Origin: Schlegelella_A sp038318385 | GTDB taxonomy: Bacteria; Pseudomonadota; Gammaproteobacteria; Burkholderiales; Burkholderiaceae_C | NCBI GenBank assembly: GCA_038318385.1 | Contig: JBBQCD010000004.1 | Location: forward strand, 1-64,000 | Length of the DNA: 64,000 nucleotides | Reading direction: 5' to 3' | In this document: piece by piece, positions 53,042-62,027 of the stretch | How positions within the stretch are numbered: the first letter of the stretch is position 1 | Layout of the letters: each line of letters begins with the position of its first letter | Program-made: the position numbers and the translations under genes | Notes under the pieces: model-generated | Seen by the model: the letters and a program-made list of their open reading frames with translations, nothing else | Told to the model about the DNA's origin: nothing | Database searches by the model: none

Positions 53042-54661
53042 TCAGTACGCCGCGGCCTGGCCGTCGCGACGCGGATCGCTCGCCGCGACGTAGCCCTCGA
53101 CGCCCGGATCGCCGAGACGCCAGATGAACTGGCCCGCACCGAAGTCCTGGTAGCTGTCCTGGATCACGTCGACGACGTGTCCGCGCTCCACCAGCCCGCG
53201 CACGACGGCCGGCGGCATCGCCGCTTCGACGTTGATCTCGAGCCCGTGGTTGAACCGCCAGCGCGGCGCATCGCAGGCCGCCTGCGGCTGCTGGCCGTAG
53301 TCGAGCATCCGCACGAGGGTCTGGAGATGCCCCTGCGGCTGCATGTTGCCGCCCATCACGCCGAAGCTCATCTGCGGCAGGCCGTTGCGGGTGAGGAACG
53401 CGGGGATGATGGTGTGGAACGGCCGCTTGCCGGGCGCGACCAGGTTCGGGCTGCCCGGGACCAGGCTGAAGCCGTGGCCGCGGTTCTGCATCGACACGCC
53501 CCAGCCGGGGACGACGACGCCGGAGCCGAAGCCCATGAAGTTGCTCTGGATGAAGCTCACCATCATGCCGCGCTCGTCGGCGGCCGTGAGGTAGATCGTG
53601 CCCCCGCGCACCGGATTGCCCGGTTCGAACGGTTGCGCCCGCTGCCGGTCGATCAGCTTCGCGCGGCCGGCGAGATAGGCGTCGTCGAGGAGCCGCTCGC
53701 AGGCGAATTCCATGCCCCCGGGGTCGGCGACGTGGCGGTAGAGGTCGGCGAAGGCGAGCTTCATGGCCTCGATCTGCAGGTGCTGCGAGTCGACGCTGTC
53801 GACCGCCAGCGCGCGCAGGTCGAAATGGCGCAGGATGCCGAGCGCGATCAGCGCGGCGATGCCCTGGCCGTTCGGCGGGATCTCGTGCAGGCGGTGACCG
53901 GCGTAGTCGATGCCGATGGGGTCGACCCACTCGGGCGCGTAGGCGGCGAAATCGGCGACGTCGATGGCGCCGCCGTTGGCGCGCGCATGGGCCGCCGCTG
54001 CCTGGGCGATCTCGCCACCGTAGAGGGCGGCGCCGCGGGTCTTGGCAATGGCCCGCAGGGATCTGGCGGCGGCTGGAAAAGCGAAATGCTCGCCGACAAG
54101 CGGGGCGCGCCCTCGCGGCAGGAAGGCGTCGGCGAATCCCGGCTGGTCGCGCAGGATGGGGGTCGCGGCGACCCACTTCTCCTGGACCACCACGGGGACC
54201 GCGTACCCGCGCTCGGCGACCTCGATCGCCGGCCCGAGCAGATCGGAGAACGGCAGCTTGCCGAAGCGTTCGCTCAGTGCGACCCAGCCCGCGACCGCAC
54301 CCGGCACCGACACCGAGTCCCAGCCGCGTACCGGCGGCGTGCGCGCTTCGGCACCGTACTTGCGCCGGAAATACTCCGGGGTCCATGCCGCCGGCGCCGG
54401 CCCGGATGCGTTCAGGCCGTGCAGCTTCGCGCCGTCCCAGAGGATGCAGAAGGCGTCCGAGCCGAGGCCGTTGCTGCAGGGCTCGACGATCATCATCACC
54501 GCCGCCGCAGCGATCGCCGCATCGACGGCATTGCCGCCCTGCCACAGCATCCGCAACCCGGCCTGTGCGGCCGCAGGATGCGAGGTGGAAACGATGTTGC
54601 GGCCGAAGACCGGCAGGCGTGTCGACGGATAACCGCTCGACCAGTCGAAGGAAGTCGTCAT
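53042..54661 (-). CDS. Gamma-glutamyltransferase-family protein
   Basis: A 539-residue Ntn-hydrolase of the gamma-glutamyltransferase superfamily. Autoprocessing would occur before Thr in RGGTIYLTAADERG, giving the small subunit; the Gly-Gly pair GSDAFCI and GFGSGVV region and PGWGVSMQNRGHGFS are typical. The first half has SEPCSNGLG-like VEPCSNGLGSDAF. No clear signal peptide is seen at the ATG (54661), so it may be cytoplasmic (YwrD-like) rather than periplasmic. It is 150 bases downstream of TctA on the same strand, suggesting a shared substrate with the TctAB transporter. Confidence 0.87.
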   Translation of the reverse strand: MTTSFDWSSGYPSTRLPVFGRNIVSTSHPAAAQAGLRMLWQGGNAVDAAIAAAAVMMIVEPCSNGLGSDAFCILWDGAKLHGLNASGPAPAAWTPEYFRRKYGAEARTPPVRGWDSVSVPGAVAGWVALSERFGKLPFSDLLGPAIEVAERGYAVPVVVQEKWVAATPILRDQPGFADAFLPRGRAPLVGEHFAFPAAARSLRAIAKTRGAALYGGEIAQAAAAHARANGGAIDVADFAAYAPEWVDPIGIDYAGHRLHEIPPNGQGIAALIALGILRHFDLRALAVDSVDSQHLQIEAMKLAFADLYRHVADPGGMEFACERLLDDAYLAGRAKLIDRQRAQPFEPGNPVRGGTIYLTAADERGMMVSFIQSNFMGFGSGVVVPGWGVSMQNRGHGFSLVPGSPNLVAPGKRPFHTIIPAFLTRNGLPQMSFGVMGGNMQPQGHLQTLVRMLDYGQQPQAACDAPRWRFNHGLEINVEAAMPPAVVRGLVERGHVVDVIQDSYQDFGAGQFIWRLGDPGVEGYVAASDPRRDGQAAAY

Positions 54662-54811
54662 GGGAGATTGCCGCGAGGAAGAGGTGCCGATTATCGATCG
54701 GCGCCCGAAGGGATCGCGTCGCGCCGCCCCTACGGACAACGAACCGACGGCTCGCTCAGGCGCGCAATGTGCCGCAGTCGCGAGCCGGGACGCCAGGCAT
54801 CCGGCGACCCG

Positions 54812-56320
54812 TCACTCTTCCTTGAACGCGACTTCCCGTTTCTGCCGAATCTGCGGCAGCATGACGACGACCACCATCAGCACCGCGGCGAACAGGAGAC
54901 CGGCCGAAAGCGGCCGCGTGGCAAACGTGCTCCAGTCGCCGCGCGACAGCAGCAGTGCGCGCCGCAGGTTCTCCTCCATCATCGGCCCGAGGATGAAGCC
55001 GAGCAGCAGCGGTGCGCCCTCGCAGCTGAGCTTGTAGAAGACGTAGCCGACGAAGGCGAAGATGGCCGTGAAGTAGACGTCGAAGGTGCTGTTGTTGAGG
55101 GTGTAGACGCCGATGCAGCAGAACAGGGTGATCGCCGGAAAGAGGAACCGATAAGGGACCGTCAGCAGCTTGATCCAGATGCCGATCATCGGCAGGTTCA
55201 GGATCACCAGCATGGCATTGCCGACCCACATGGAGGCGATCAGTCCCCAGAAGAGCTGGGGGTTGCCGGTCATCACCTGCGGGCCCGGCTGGATGCCCTT
55301 GATGGTCATCGCGCCGACCATCAGCGCCATCACCGCGTTCGGCGGAATGCCGAGCGTGAGCATCGGGATGAACGACGTCTGCGCACCGGCATTGTTTGCC
55401 GACTCGGGACCGGCCACGCCCTGGATCGCGCCCTTGCCGAACGGAATGCGCGGGTTGCGCGTCACCTTCTTCTCGAGCGTGTACGACGCGAACGACGCCA
55501 GCAGCGCGCCCCCACCCGGCAGCACGCCGAGGATGGAGCCGAGCGCGGTGCCGCGCAGCACCGAGGGCCAGGCCTCCTTGAAGTCCTGCATCGTCGGCCA
55601 GAGTCCCTTGACCTTGCTGGTGAACACCTCGCGATGCTCGGCCGGCTGGCCGAGGTTGGAGATGATCTCGCCGAAGCCGAACACGCCCATGGCGATGACG
55701 ACGAACCCGATGCCGTCCGTGAGCTCGGGAACGTCGAAGCTGTAGCGCGCGGTGCCGGAAATGACGTCGGTGTTGATCTGCGCCAGCAGCAGGCCGAGGA
55801 TGATCATCGAGATCGCCTTGAGCAGCGAGCCCGACGCAAGCACGACCGCGCCGATCAGGCCGAGCACCATCAGCGAGAAGTACTCGGCCGGGCCGAACTT
55901 GAACGCGAGCTCGGTCAGCGGCGGCGCGAACGCGGCGATGATGATCGTGCCGACGCAGCCGGCGAAGAAGGAGCCGAGTGCCGAGACCGCGAGGGCGGCG
56001 CCGGCGCGCCCCTGGCGCGCCATCTGGTAGCCGTCGATGGCGGTCACGACGGAGGACGATTCGCCCGGCACGTTGATCAGGATCGCGGTCGTCGAGCCGC
56101 CGTACTGGGCGCCGTAGTAGATGCCGGCCAGCATGATCAGCGCCGGCGTGGCGTCGAGCGCGTAGATCGACGGCAGCAGCATGGCGATCGTCGCCACGGG
56201 ACCGATGCCCGGCAGCACGCCGATCAGCGTGCCGAGCACGCAGCCGAAGAAGGCGTAGGCGAGATTCTGCAGCGTGAAGGCGACGCCGAAACCGAGCGCG
56301 AGATTGTTCAGGAGATCCAT
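54812..56320 (-). CDS. tctA: Tripartite tricarboxylate transporter large permease, TctA
   Basis: A 502-residue membrane protein with around twelve helices. It starts NLALGFGVAFTLQNLAYAF, carries GIYYGAQYGGSTTAILINVPGE and SANNAGAQTSFIPMLTLGIPPNA, the two signature segments of TctA, and HYGAMTIKGIQPGPQ-type motif. It works with the small permease TctB, upstream on the same strand, and a periplasmic TctC-type binding protein, which is absent here. Betaproteobacteria hold many TctC (Bug) proteins, so any one may supply it. Confidence 0.94.
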   Translation of the reverse strand: MDLLNNLALGFGVAFTLQNLAYAFFGCVLGTLIGVLPGIGPVATIAMLLPSIYALDATPALIMLAGIYYGAQYGGSTTAILINVPGESSSVVTAIDGYQMARQGRAGAALAVSALGSFFAGCVGTIIIAAFAPPLTELAFKFGPAEYFSLMVLGLIGAVVLASGSLLKAISMIILGLLLAQINTDVISGTARYSFDVPELTDGIGFVVIAMGVFGFGEIISNLGQPAEHREVFTSKVKGLWPTMQDFKEAWPSVLRGTALGSILGVLPGGGALLASFASYTLEKKVTRNPRIPFGKGAIQGVAGPESANNAGAQTSFIPMLTLGIPPNAVMALMVGAMTIKGIQPGPQVMTGNPQLFWGLIASMWVGNAMLVILNLPMIGIWIKLLTVPYRFLFPAITLFCCIGVYTLNNSTFDVYFTAIFAFVGYVFYKLSCEGAPLLLGFILGPMMEENLRRALLLSRGDWSTFATRPLSAGLLFAAVLMVVVVMLPQIRQKREVAFKEE

Positions 56321-56356
56321 GGACGGCCCTGGTGTTCTTCTAGGCGAATGACACGG

Positions 56357-56818
56357 TCACTGGAAGAACCGGGGCCACAGCGGGATCGTCAGCTTCAGGC
56401 CGAGGACGAAGACCGCCCAGGAGCCCAGCGTCAGCACGATGGCGTTGGCGATCACGCCCTTCCACTTGAACTCATCGCCGGCGAGGCTGGAGATGATGAT
56501 GAGGATCGGAATCGAGACCACCATGCCGAGCTTCTCGATCGTGACCGCGAAGATCGTGATGGCCGCGACGATGATGATCAGCGGCTTCCAGGCGATGGTG
56601 CCGATCGGATCTCCACCGGGCGTCTCGATCGTCAACGACTTGAACAGCACGATGGCGCCGAGGATGGCCATGATCACGCTCAGCAGCAGCGGGAAATAAC
56701 CGGCTCCGGGACGCGCCGAGGTGCCCATCGAGTAGTTCGTGGCGCCGACGGCGAAGCTGACACCGGCGACGATGAACATCAACCCCGACCAGAAGTCCCG
56801 CTGGCTCTTGATCTTCAC
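56357..56818 (-). CDS. tctB: Tripartite tricarboxylate transporter small permease, TctB
   Basis: A 153-residue four-helix membrane protein of the TctB family: GLMFIVAGVSFAVGATNYSMGTSARPGAGYFP near the N-terminus, and LGMVVSIPILIIISSLAGDEFKW in the C-terminal half. Precedes tctA by 36 bases and is probably the first gene of the tctB-tctA-ggt unit. Confidence 0.92.
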   Translation of the reverse strand: MKIKSQRDFWSGLMFIVAGVSFAVGATNYSMGTSARPGAGYFPLLLSVIMAILGAIVLFKSLTIETPGGDPIGTIAWKPLIIIVAAITIFAVTIEKLGMVVSIPILIIISSLAGDEFKWKGVIANAIVLTLGSWAVFVLGLKLTIPLWPRFFQ

Positions 56819-56878
56819 GCTGCTACCCCACCTGCTGTCAATGCAGCGCGCATTCTAGGCATGCATGCCGGGCCCGAC

Positions 56879-56900
56879 GCGTCACGTTTACACGTAACGC
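56879..56900. repeat. Imperfect dyad between the PulE gene and tctB
   Basis: GCGTCACGT and ACGTAACGC, one mismatch, flank a TTAC loop, 17 bases past the PulE stop on the minus strand and about 60 bases ahead of tctB. It could stop the PulE transcript or serve as an operator for tctBA. No U-run follows. Confidence 0.4.
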
Positions 56901-56917
56901 GACGAGTGGTGGCGAAG

Positions 56918-58807
56918 TCACTCCCAGGCCGGTGTGGCCCGCAGCACTTCTTCCAGGGTGGTGACGCCTTCGGCAACCTTCATCACGCCTGCCAGGCGCA
57001 GCGGACGCAGGCCGTCGTGCAGCGCCTGCTGGCGCAGCTTGGCGGCATCTGGCACGGGTTGGATGTGGGCGCGCGCCGCATCGCTGACGGTGAGAAGCTC
57101 GTACAGGCCCGCGCGCCCGCGATAGCCCGTCATCCGGCACTCGAGGCAGCCGACGGGCTTGTAGGGCTTGACCCCGCCATTCATGCGCCAAGGCTTGATG
57201 ACCGCGTCGAGCGACTCGCGCGTGGTCTCCTCGTCGGGCGCCTTGCAGGCCGGGCAGAGCGTGCGCACGAGTCGCTGCGCGAGCACGCCGATCAGGGTCG
57301 AACCGATCAGATAGGGCGCGACGCCGAGATCGTTCATGCGCGTGATCGCCGACGCCGAATCGTTGGTGTGCAGCGTGCTGAAGACGAGGTGCCCGGTGAG
57401 CGCAGCCTGGATCGCCATCTCGGCGGTTTCGAGGTCGCGGATCTCGCCGACCATGATGATGTCCGGGTCCTGGCGCATCAGGGCGCGCAGGCCCTCGGCG
57501 AAATTGAGCTCGAGCACCGACTGGACCTGCGTCTGGTTGAACGCCGGCTGGATCATCTCGATCGGGTCCTCGATCGTGCAGACGTTGACCTCGTCGGTCG
57601 CGAGTCGCCGCAGCGTCGAGTACAGCGTCGTCGTCTTGCCCGATCCGGTCGGACCGGTGACGAGGATGATCCCGTGCGGCTTGGCGACGAGCTGTTCCCA
57701 GCGCTTGCCGTCATGGCTGCCGAAGCCCAGGTTGTCGAGCGTCTTGACCGTCGTGTCCGGATCGAAGATCCGCATCACCATCTTCTCGCCGAAGGCGGTC
57801 GGGATGGTCGACAGCCGCATCTCGACCTCGTCGCCGTTCGGGTTGCGCGTCTTGATGCGACCGTCGAGCGGGCGCCGGCGCTCGATCACGTCCATCCGGC
57901 CGAGGAGCTTGACGCGCGCCACCATCGCGCTCATCACCCCCGGCGGCAACTGGTAAACGGTGTGCATCACGCCGTCGATGCGAAACCGGATCACGCTGCG
58001 CTCGCGGCGCGGCTCGAGGTGAATGTCCGAGGCGCGCTGGTCGAAGGCGTACTGCCAGAGCCAGTCGACGACCTGGATCACGCCCGAGTCGTTGGCGTCG
58101 AGCTGCTTGGTGGTCTTGCCGAGCTCGACAAGCTGCTCGAAGTTGGCGATGGCCGAGGTCTCGCCCATCTTGATCGCCGCACGCACCGACCGCGACAGCG
58201 TGTAGAACTCGGTCGTGTAGCGGGCGATCTCCGTGGGGCTCGCCAGAACCAGCTTGACCGACTTGCGGGTGTGGCCCTCGATCTCGGCCACCCAGGCGAT
58301 GTCGAGCGGCTCGCAGGTCGCGATCGTCACCTCCGTCGTGCCGTATTGCAGCGGCAGCGCATGGCGGCGTTCGGCGTAGGTGATCGACATCACGTCGGCG
58401 ACGCGGCCGACATCCACGCGCAGCGGGTCGATGCGCTGGTAGGCGATGCCGCAGCGCAGCGCCAGCCATTCGGTCAGGTCTTCGACGTCGAGATTCTTGT
58501 TACCGGGCTGGCGCACGAGACCCGCGCTGGCCAGTCGCACCAGGGGGTGCTGCGAGCTCTGGGTGCCGGCAAAGCGCCGGATGGTTCGCTCGGCATCCTC
58601 TGCACTGATCACGCCGTCTTCACGAAGCCAGTCGACGAGCGCGCGCCACTCGAGCTTGCCGGGTCGATTGCGCACCGCCGCCAGGCTGACCGCAGCGACA
58701 ACCGGTGCCGATCCGCGTAGCGCTTCGGCGCCGCCCTCGCGCGGGGCCCGCGGGCCCGGCTCGGCCACCGGGGTGAGGATCTCGGGCCGGACCTGTTTGG
58801 TTTTCAT
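56918..58807 (-). CDS. PulE/GspE/PilB-type secretion or pilus ATPase
   Basis: A 629-residue AAA-type traffic ATPase. The N-terminal region (about 50-215) has a degenerate MshEN/T2SSE-N fold. The ATPase core has Walker A GPTGSGKTTT, an Asp box TIEDPIE, Walker B DIIMVGEIRDLET and the His box STLHTNDS. A tetracysteine zinc motif CPAC...CLEC follows (about 536-573). It powers type II secretion or type IV pilus assembly, but no GspD/F/G or PilC genes are here, so it is an orphan. Its ATG overlaps the stop of the SpeE-like gene by four bases (58804-58807). Confidence 0.93.
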   Translation of the reverse strand: MKTKQVRPEILTPVAEPGPRAPREGGAEALRGSAPVVAAVSLAAVRNRPGKLEWRALVDWLREDGVISAEDAERTIRRFAGTQSSQHPLVRLASAGLVRQPGNKNLDVEDLTEWLALRCGIAYQRIDPLRVDVGRVADVMSITYAERRHALPLQYGTTEVTIATCEPLDIAWVAEIEGHTRKSVKLVLASPTEIARYTTEFYTLSRSVRAAIKMGETSAIANFEQLVELGKTTKQLDANDSGVIQVVDWLWQYAFDQRASDIHLEPRRERSVIRFRIDGVMHTVYQLPPGVMSAMVARVKLLGRMDVIERRRPLDGRIKTRNPNGDEVEMRLSTIPTAFGEKMVMRIFDPDTTVKTLDNLGFGSHDGKRWEQLVAKPHGIILVTGPTGSGKTTTLYSTLRRLATDEVNVCTIEDPIEMIQPAFNQTQVQSVLELNFAEGLRALMRQDPDIIMVGEIRDLETAEMAIQAALTGHLVFSTLHTNDSASAITRMNDLGVAPYLIGSTLIGVLAQRLVRTLCPACKAPDEETTRESLDAVIKPWRMNGGVKPYKPVGCLECRMTGYRGRAGLYELLTVSDAARAHIQPVPDAAKLRQQALHDGLRPLRLAGVMKVAEGVTTLEEVLRATPAWE

Positions 58808-59598
58808 GCGGACGTGGGGTTGGGGGACGGCTGGCTCGGGCTCTTTGGCAGCGGTCGGAACAGGCGCAGCCACTTGCGCGCGGGAAGTGCGTGGCGAGTT
58901 TCGATGTTTTCCGCACGCGCGGCAAGCTCGGCACGCCCGGGAATCGTGTCGGATTTCAGCGCCAGGACGATCGTGTTGCCTTCCCGGGTGGGTGCGAGGC
59001 TCGCAACCCGCTCCGCGCCGAAGGCCGCAGCGATGCGCCCCGCGCTCGTGTCGAAGCTCGCGTGGCGACCAAAGAGGTTGACCGCGAGCACGCCGGACGG
59101 CTCCAGCATTGCATGGCATTGACGGTAGAAGGCGGCGCTGTCGAGAACCGGCCCTGCCGCTTCGTGATCGTAGAGGTCCACGCTGAGCACCGCGACGCTC
59201 TCGCCCCGGGTCGGGTCGGCGACGAAGTCGGCCGCATTCATCTGCAGCACCTGCAGGCGAGCCGAATCGTCCGGCAGGCGAAACCAGAGCCGGCAGGCAT
59301 CGATGACCGAGGGATTGAGCTCCACCGCCGTCGTGCGCATCCGCAACATGCCATGGCAGTAGCGCGTGATGGCGCCGGCACCGAGGCCGAGTTGCACCGC
59401 ATGGCCGGCGCGCAACCGGTCCGTCGGGCGCAGCAGCATCCAGGCCATCATGCGCTGCACGTATTCGAGCTCCAGCGCGCGCGGCCGGGCGAGCCGCATG
59501 GCGCCTTGGACCCAGGGGGTGCCGAGGTGCAGGTAACGCACCCCGTCCGACTCCGAGATCGTCGCCGGCTCGAGCACCTGTTCACGCGGCGCTTTCAT
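58804..59598 (-). CDS. Spermidine-synthase-like methyltransferase-fold protein
   Basis: A 264-residue protein with a Rossmann-like SAM/dcSAM-binding fold resembling the C-terminal domain of spermidine synthases: VQLGLGAGAITRYC (about residues 71-84), AVELNPSVIDACRLWF and ADFVAD, then VDLYDHEAAGPVLDSAAFY, the position of the aminopropyl acceptor. The N-terminal tetramer domain of SpeE is short. It may be a spermidine/thermospermine synthase or a methyltransferase; I cannot separate these. It overlaps the glycosylase gene (59595-59598) and the PulE gene (58804-58807) by four bases each. Confidence 0.8.
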   Translation of the reverse strand: MKAPREQVLEPATISESDGVRYLHLGTPWVQGAMRLARPRALELEYVQRMMAWMLLRPTDRLRAGHAVQLGLGAGAITRYCHGMLRMRTTAVELNPSVIDACRLWFRLPDDSARLQVLQMNAADFVADPTRGESVAVLSVDLYDHEAAGPVLDSAAFYRQCHAMLEPSGVLAVNLFGRHASFDTSAGRIAAAFGAERVASLAPTREGNTIVLALKSDTIPGRAELAARAENIETRHALPARKWLRLFRPLPKSPSQPSPNPTSA

Positions 59599-60101
59599 GC
59601 CAGACCGTGGCGCTCGAAGGCGGCGCGCCACGCCGCCAGCTTGCGCTCGAAGCTCCAGCTGGCGTTCGCGGGGCTGGTCGACGGCAGCGCCAGCCCGTCG
59701 ACGCCGGGCATCCGCGTGCGGCCCATGGACCGGGCCGATTCGGCGCCGTTGTGAACCAGCGCCCGGAGTTCCGGAGCCGCGCGACGCAGCAGGGCGAGAT
59801 CGTTCGGCAGCGCATCCTGGATCGCCCGATCGAGACTGCCCTCGCGCCGACAGGTCGCGTAGACGTCCCACAGGCCGACCCCCCGTTCCTGGAGGACCGC
59901 GAGGCGCGCGCCGTAGTCCAGCCTCGTCAGCGGGACATCCCAGAGCGCGGACAGGATCGGCCAGAAATGGTTGCGCGGATGGCCGTAGTACTGCTGCGAC
60001 CGCAGCGACGCCACCCCGGGGAAGCTGCCGAGGACGACGAGACGAGTCGACGGTCCGACGACCGGCGCGAGGCCGACGAGGGGCGCCGCATCGCCAGTCA
60101 C
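59595..60101 (-). CDS. Hypoxanthine-DNA glycosylase (UDG family 6)
   Basis: A 168-residue base-excision repair glycosylase. It begins (GTG) VTGDAAPLVGLAPVVG and carries the family motif VVLGSFPGVASLRSQQYYGHPRN-FW (about residues 22-50), then GVGLWDVYATC and SLDRAI, and the closing LPSTSPANASWSFERKLAAW. Family 6 enzymes release hypoxanthine from deoxyinosine in DNA. The GTG start overlaps the TatD stop by four bases (GTGA), and no upstream ATG gives a family N-terminus; earlier in-frame residues are inside tatD. Confidence 0.87.
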   Translation of the reverse strand: MTGDAAPLVGLAPVVGPSTRLVVLGSFPGVASLRSQQYYGHPRNHFWPILSALWDVPLTRLDYGARLAVLQERGVGLWDVYATCRREGSLDRAIQDALPNDLALLRRAAPELRALVHNGAESARSMGRTRMPGVDGLALPSTSPANASWSFERKLAAWRAAFERHGLA

Positions 60102-60913
60102 GACGCCAGCGCGGACAAGCGCGGCAACGCGGCGTGCGCGTTGGCGGCCGTGGCGGCGCACAGCGCCTCCACCGGAATCCCGCGCAACTCCGCCAGCGTG
60201 GCGGCGATGCGCGGCAGTTCGCCGGGCTCGTTGCGAGCCGTCGCGCCTGCGGCGCGCTCGGCCGCGGTGCGATAGAGCCAGTGCGGGGGAATGTCCGGGG
60301 CATCCGTTTCCATCACGATCGCCTCCAGCGCGACCGCCGTGGCGACGCGGCGGATGCGCAGCGCCCGGTCGAAGGTGACCGTGCCGCCGAAGCCGAGCTT
60401 GAAGCCGAGCCCGACGAACGACTCGGCCTGCTGCTCGCTGCCGGCAAACGCATGGGCGATCCCTCCGGGCACCTCGATCCGGCGCAGCAACTTCAGCATC
60501 GTGTCGACGGCACGTCGGCTGTGCAGGATCACCGGCAGGGCGAAGTCGCGGGCGAGCTTGAGCTGCGCGGCACAGAAGTGTTCGAGGCGTGCCGGGTCGA
60601 GTCCGGGGACGAAGCCGTCGAGGCCGATCTCGCCGATGGCGACCAGCCGCTCGTCGCCGCGATGCGCTTGGAGCGCGCCACGCAACCGTTCCAGATCGTC
60701 GTCGACGGACGTGCCCACGGCCAGGGGGTGGATACCCAGGGCGTAGACCAGTCCGTGGCGATGGGAAAGCGCACGGACCGCGTCGAAGTTCTCGACCGAG
60801 ACGGCCGGCAACACCACCTGTCGCACCCCCGCGGTGCACGCCCGGGCGACGACCGCGTCGCGATCGGGCTCGAACTCCGGCGCGTCGAGGTGGCAATGGG
60901 TGTCGATCCACAT
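60098..60913 (-). CDS. TatD-family metal-dependent hydrolase
   Basis: A 271-residue TatD-type hydrolase. It starts MWIDTHCHLDAPEFEPDRD (metal-binding H-x-H), followed by GIHPLAV, IGEIGLDGFVP, VILHSRRAVDT, GIAHAFAG and ETDAPDIPPHW, the ordered metal/active site set of TatD. Members are 3'-5' exonucleases or D-amino-acid-type hydrolases in DNA repair and quality control. First gene of the coupled cluster TatD, hypoxanthine glycosylase, SpeE-like, PulE; divergent from the trypsin-like protease. Confidence 0.93.
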   Translation of the reverse strand: MWIDTHCHLDAPEFEPDRDAVVARACTAGVRQVVLPAVSVENFDAVRALSHRHGLVYALGIHPLAVGTSVDDDLERLRGALQAHRGDERLVAIGEIGLDGFVPGLDPARLEHFCAAQLKLARDFALPVILHSRRAVDTMLKLLRRIEVPGGIAHAFAGSEQQAESFVGLGFKLGFGGTVTFDRALRIRRVATAVALEAIVMETDAPDIPPHWLYRTAAERAAGATARNEPGELPRIAATLAELRGIPVEALCAATAANAHAALPRLSALAS

Positions 60914-61049
60914 TCCCGCATGATGCCTGCGTGCCGTCGATGCACCGCGACGAGACAGGTCTCGCCACGCGTGCTACCGTCCGAACAACGGTGCGGGGCG
61001 ACCTGCCCGCATCGCCTTCGCGGGCCGTTGAGCCGCCGGGAATCCGACC

Positions 61050-61994
61050 ATGAAGAAGGTACCGCTGTACAGCCGTTCGCGCCGCCCGTCGGAGGTCGAG
61101 GCACCCATTGCGGCGAGCGCGACACCGGCGCCGCCGAAAGAAGCTGCGGACGCACCCACCGACCGTCCCCGCTCGGGCTGGCGGACCGGCGTGCTGCGCC
61201 ACGAGCGCCGCCTCTGGGCGGCCGCCGTGCTCGCCCTGATCGGCGCCATCTTCCTGTGGAACCCGATCTCGGCGACGAAGGAGGCAGCCATGACGCTCGA
61301 GCAGATCGACGCCGCGCTGCGCCAGTCGATCGCCGACAAGCCCCTGCCGTCGCCGGCGTCGCGTGCCTACGACAACGTCATCGGCTCGGTCGTCCGGGTG
61401 ATCGGGCTGATGACCGAGGGCGACGACGGCAGCGACGACAAGGAACACGGCAGCGTCGAGCGCGGTGTCGGCACCGGCGTGGTCATCGTCGACAACGGCA
61501 CCATCCTCACCAATCTGCACGTGGTCGCCGGCGCCAAGCGGATCCGCGTGACCTTCTTCGACGGCTCCGAATCGGACGCGGTGGTCCTCAACACCCAGCC
61601 CGAGAACGACCTGGCCGTCCTGCGCGCCCGCACCATTCCCGACGACCTCGAGGCGGCGACCATGCGCTCCACCGGCGACCTCCTGCCGGGAGACCAGGTG
61701 GTCGCGGTCGGCTTTCCGTTCGGCATCGGCCCGTCGGCGTCGGCCGGCGTCGTCTCGGGGCTCAAGCGCCAGTTCCGATCCCCCGACGGCAAGCAGATGC
61801 TGACCAACCTGATCCAGTTCGACGCCGCCGTCAACCCGGGCAATTCGGGCGGACCGCTGGTGACGATGGACGGCGAGGTCGTCGGCATCGTCACCGCCAT
61901 CCTCAATCCGTCGCGCCAGCGCGTCTTCATCGGCATCGGCTTCGCCGTGCCGATCGAGAACGCCGCCACCGCGGTCGGCCTCTCGCCCTTCTAG
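61050..61994 (+). CDS. Membrane-anchored trypsin-like serine protease (HtrA family, no PDZ)
   Basis: A 314-residue protein with a basic N-terminal cytoplasmic segment, one transmembrane helix (about residues 53-70, WAAAVLALIGAIFLW), and an S1C protease domain in the periplasm. Catalytic triad His157 (TNLHVVAG), Asp187 (ENDLAVL) and Ser266 (GNSGGPL). It lacks the PDZ domain typical of DegS/DegQ, so its activity may be controlled differently. Located 34 bases ahead of the MoxR gene, so it may be cotranscribed with the MoxR/DUF58 pair. Confidence 0.9.
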   Translation: MKKVPLYSRSRRPSEVEAPIAASATPAPPKEAADAPTDRPRSGWRTGVLRHERRLWAAAVLALIGAIFLWNPISATKEAAMTLEQIDAALRQSIADKPLPSPASRAYDNVIGSVVRVIGLMTEGDDGSDDKEHGSVERGVGTGVVIVDNGTILTNLHVVAGAKRIRVTFFDGSESDAVVLNTQPENDLAVLRARTIPDDLEAATMRSTGDLLPGDQVVAVGFPFGIGPSASAGVVSGLKRQFRSPDGKQMLTNLIQFDAAVNPGNSGGPLVTMDGEVVGIVTAILNPSRQRVFIGIGFAVPIENAATAVGLSPF

Positions 61995-62027
61995 CCACCC
62001 CCTCACGCCCTCCTCGACGACCACCGC

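Noticed and set aside
53177..58720. A 1847-codon open frame on the plus strand
   Set aside because: It runs antisense through the GGT-like, TctA, TctB and PulE genes, which have family motifs on the other strand. High GC removes stop codons from the opposite frame; the translated product is repetitive in R, D, E and H without domains.
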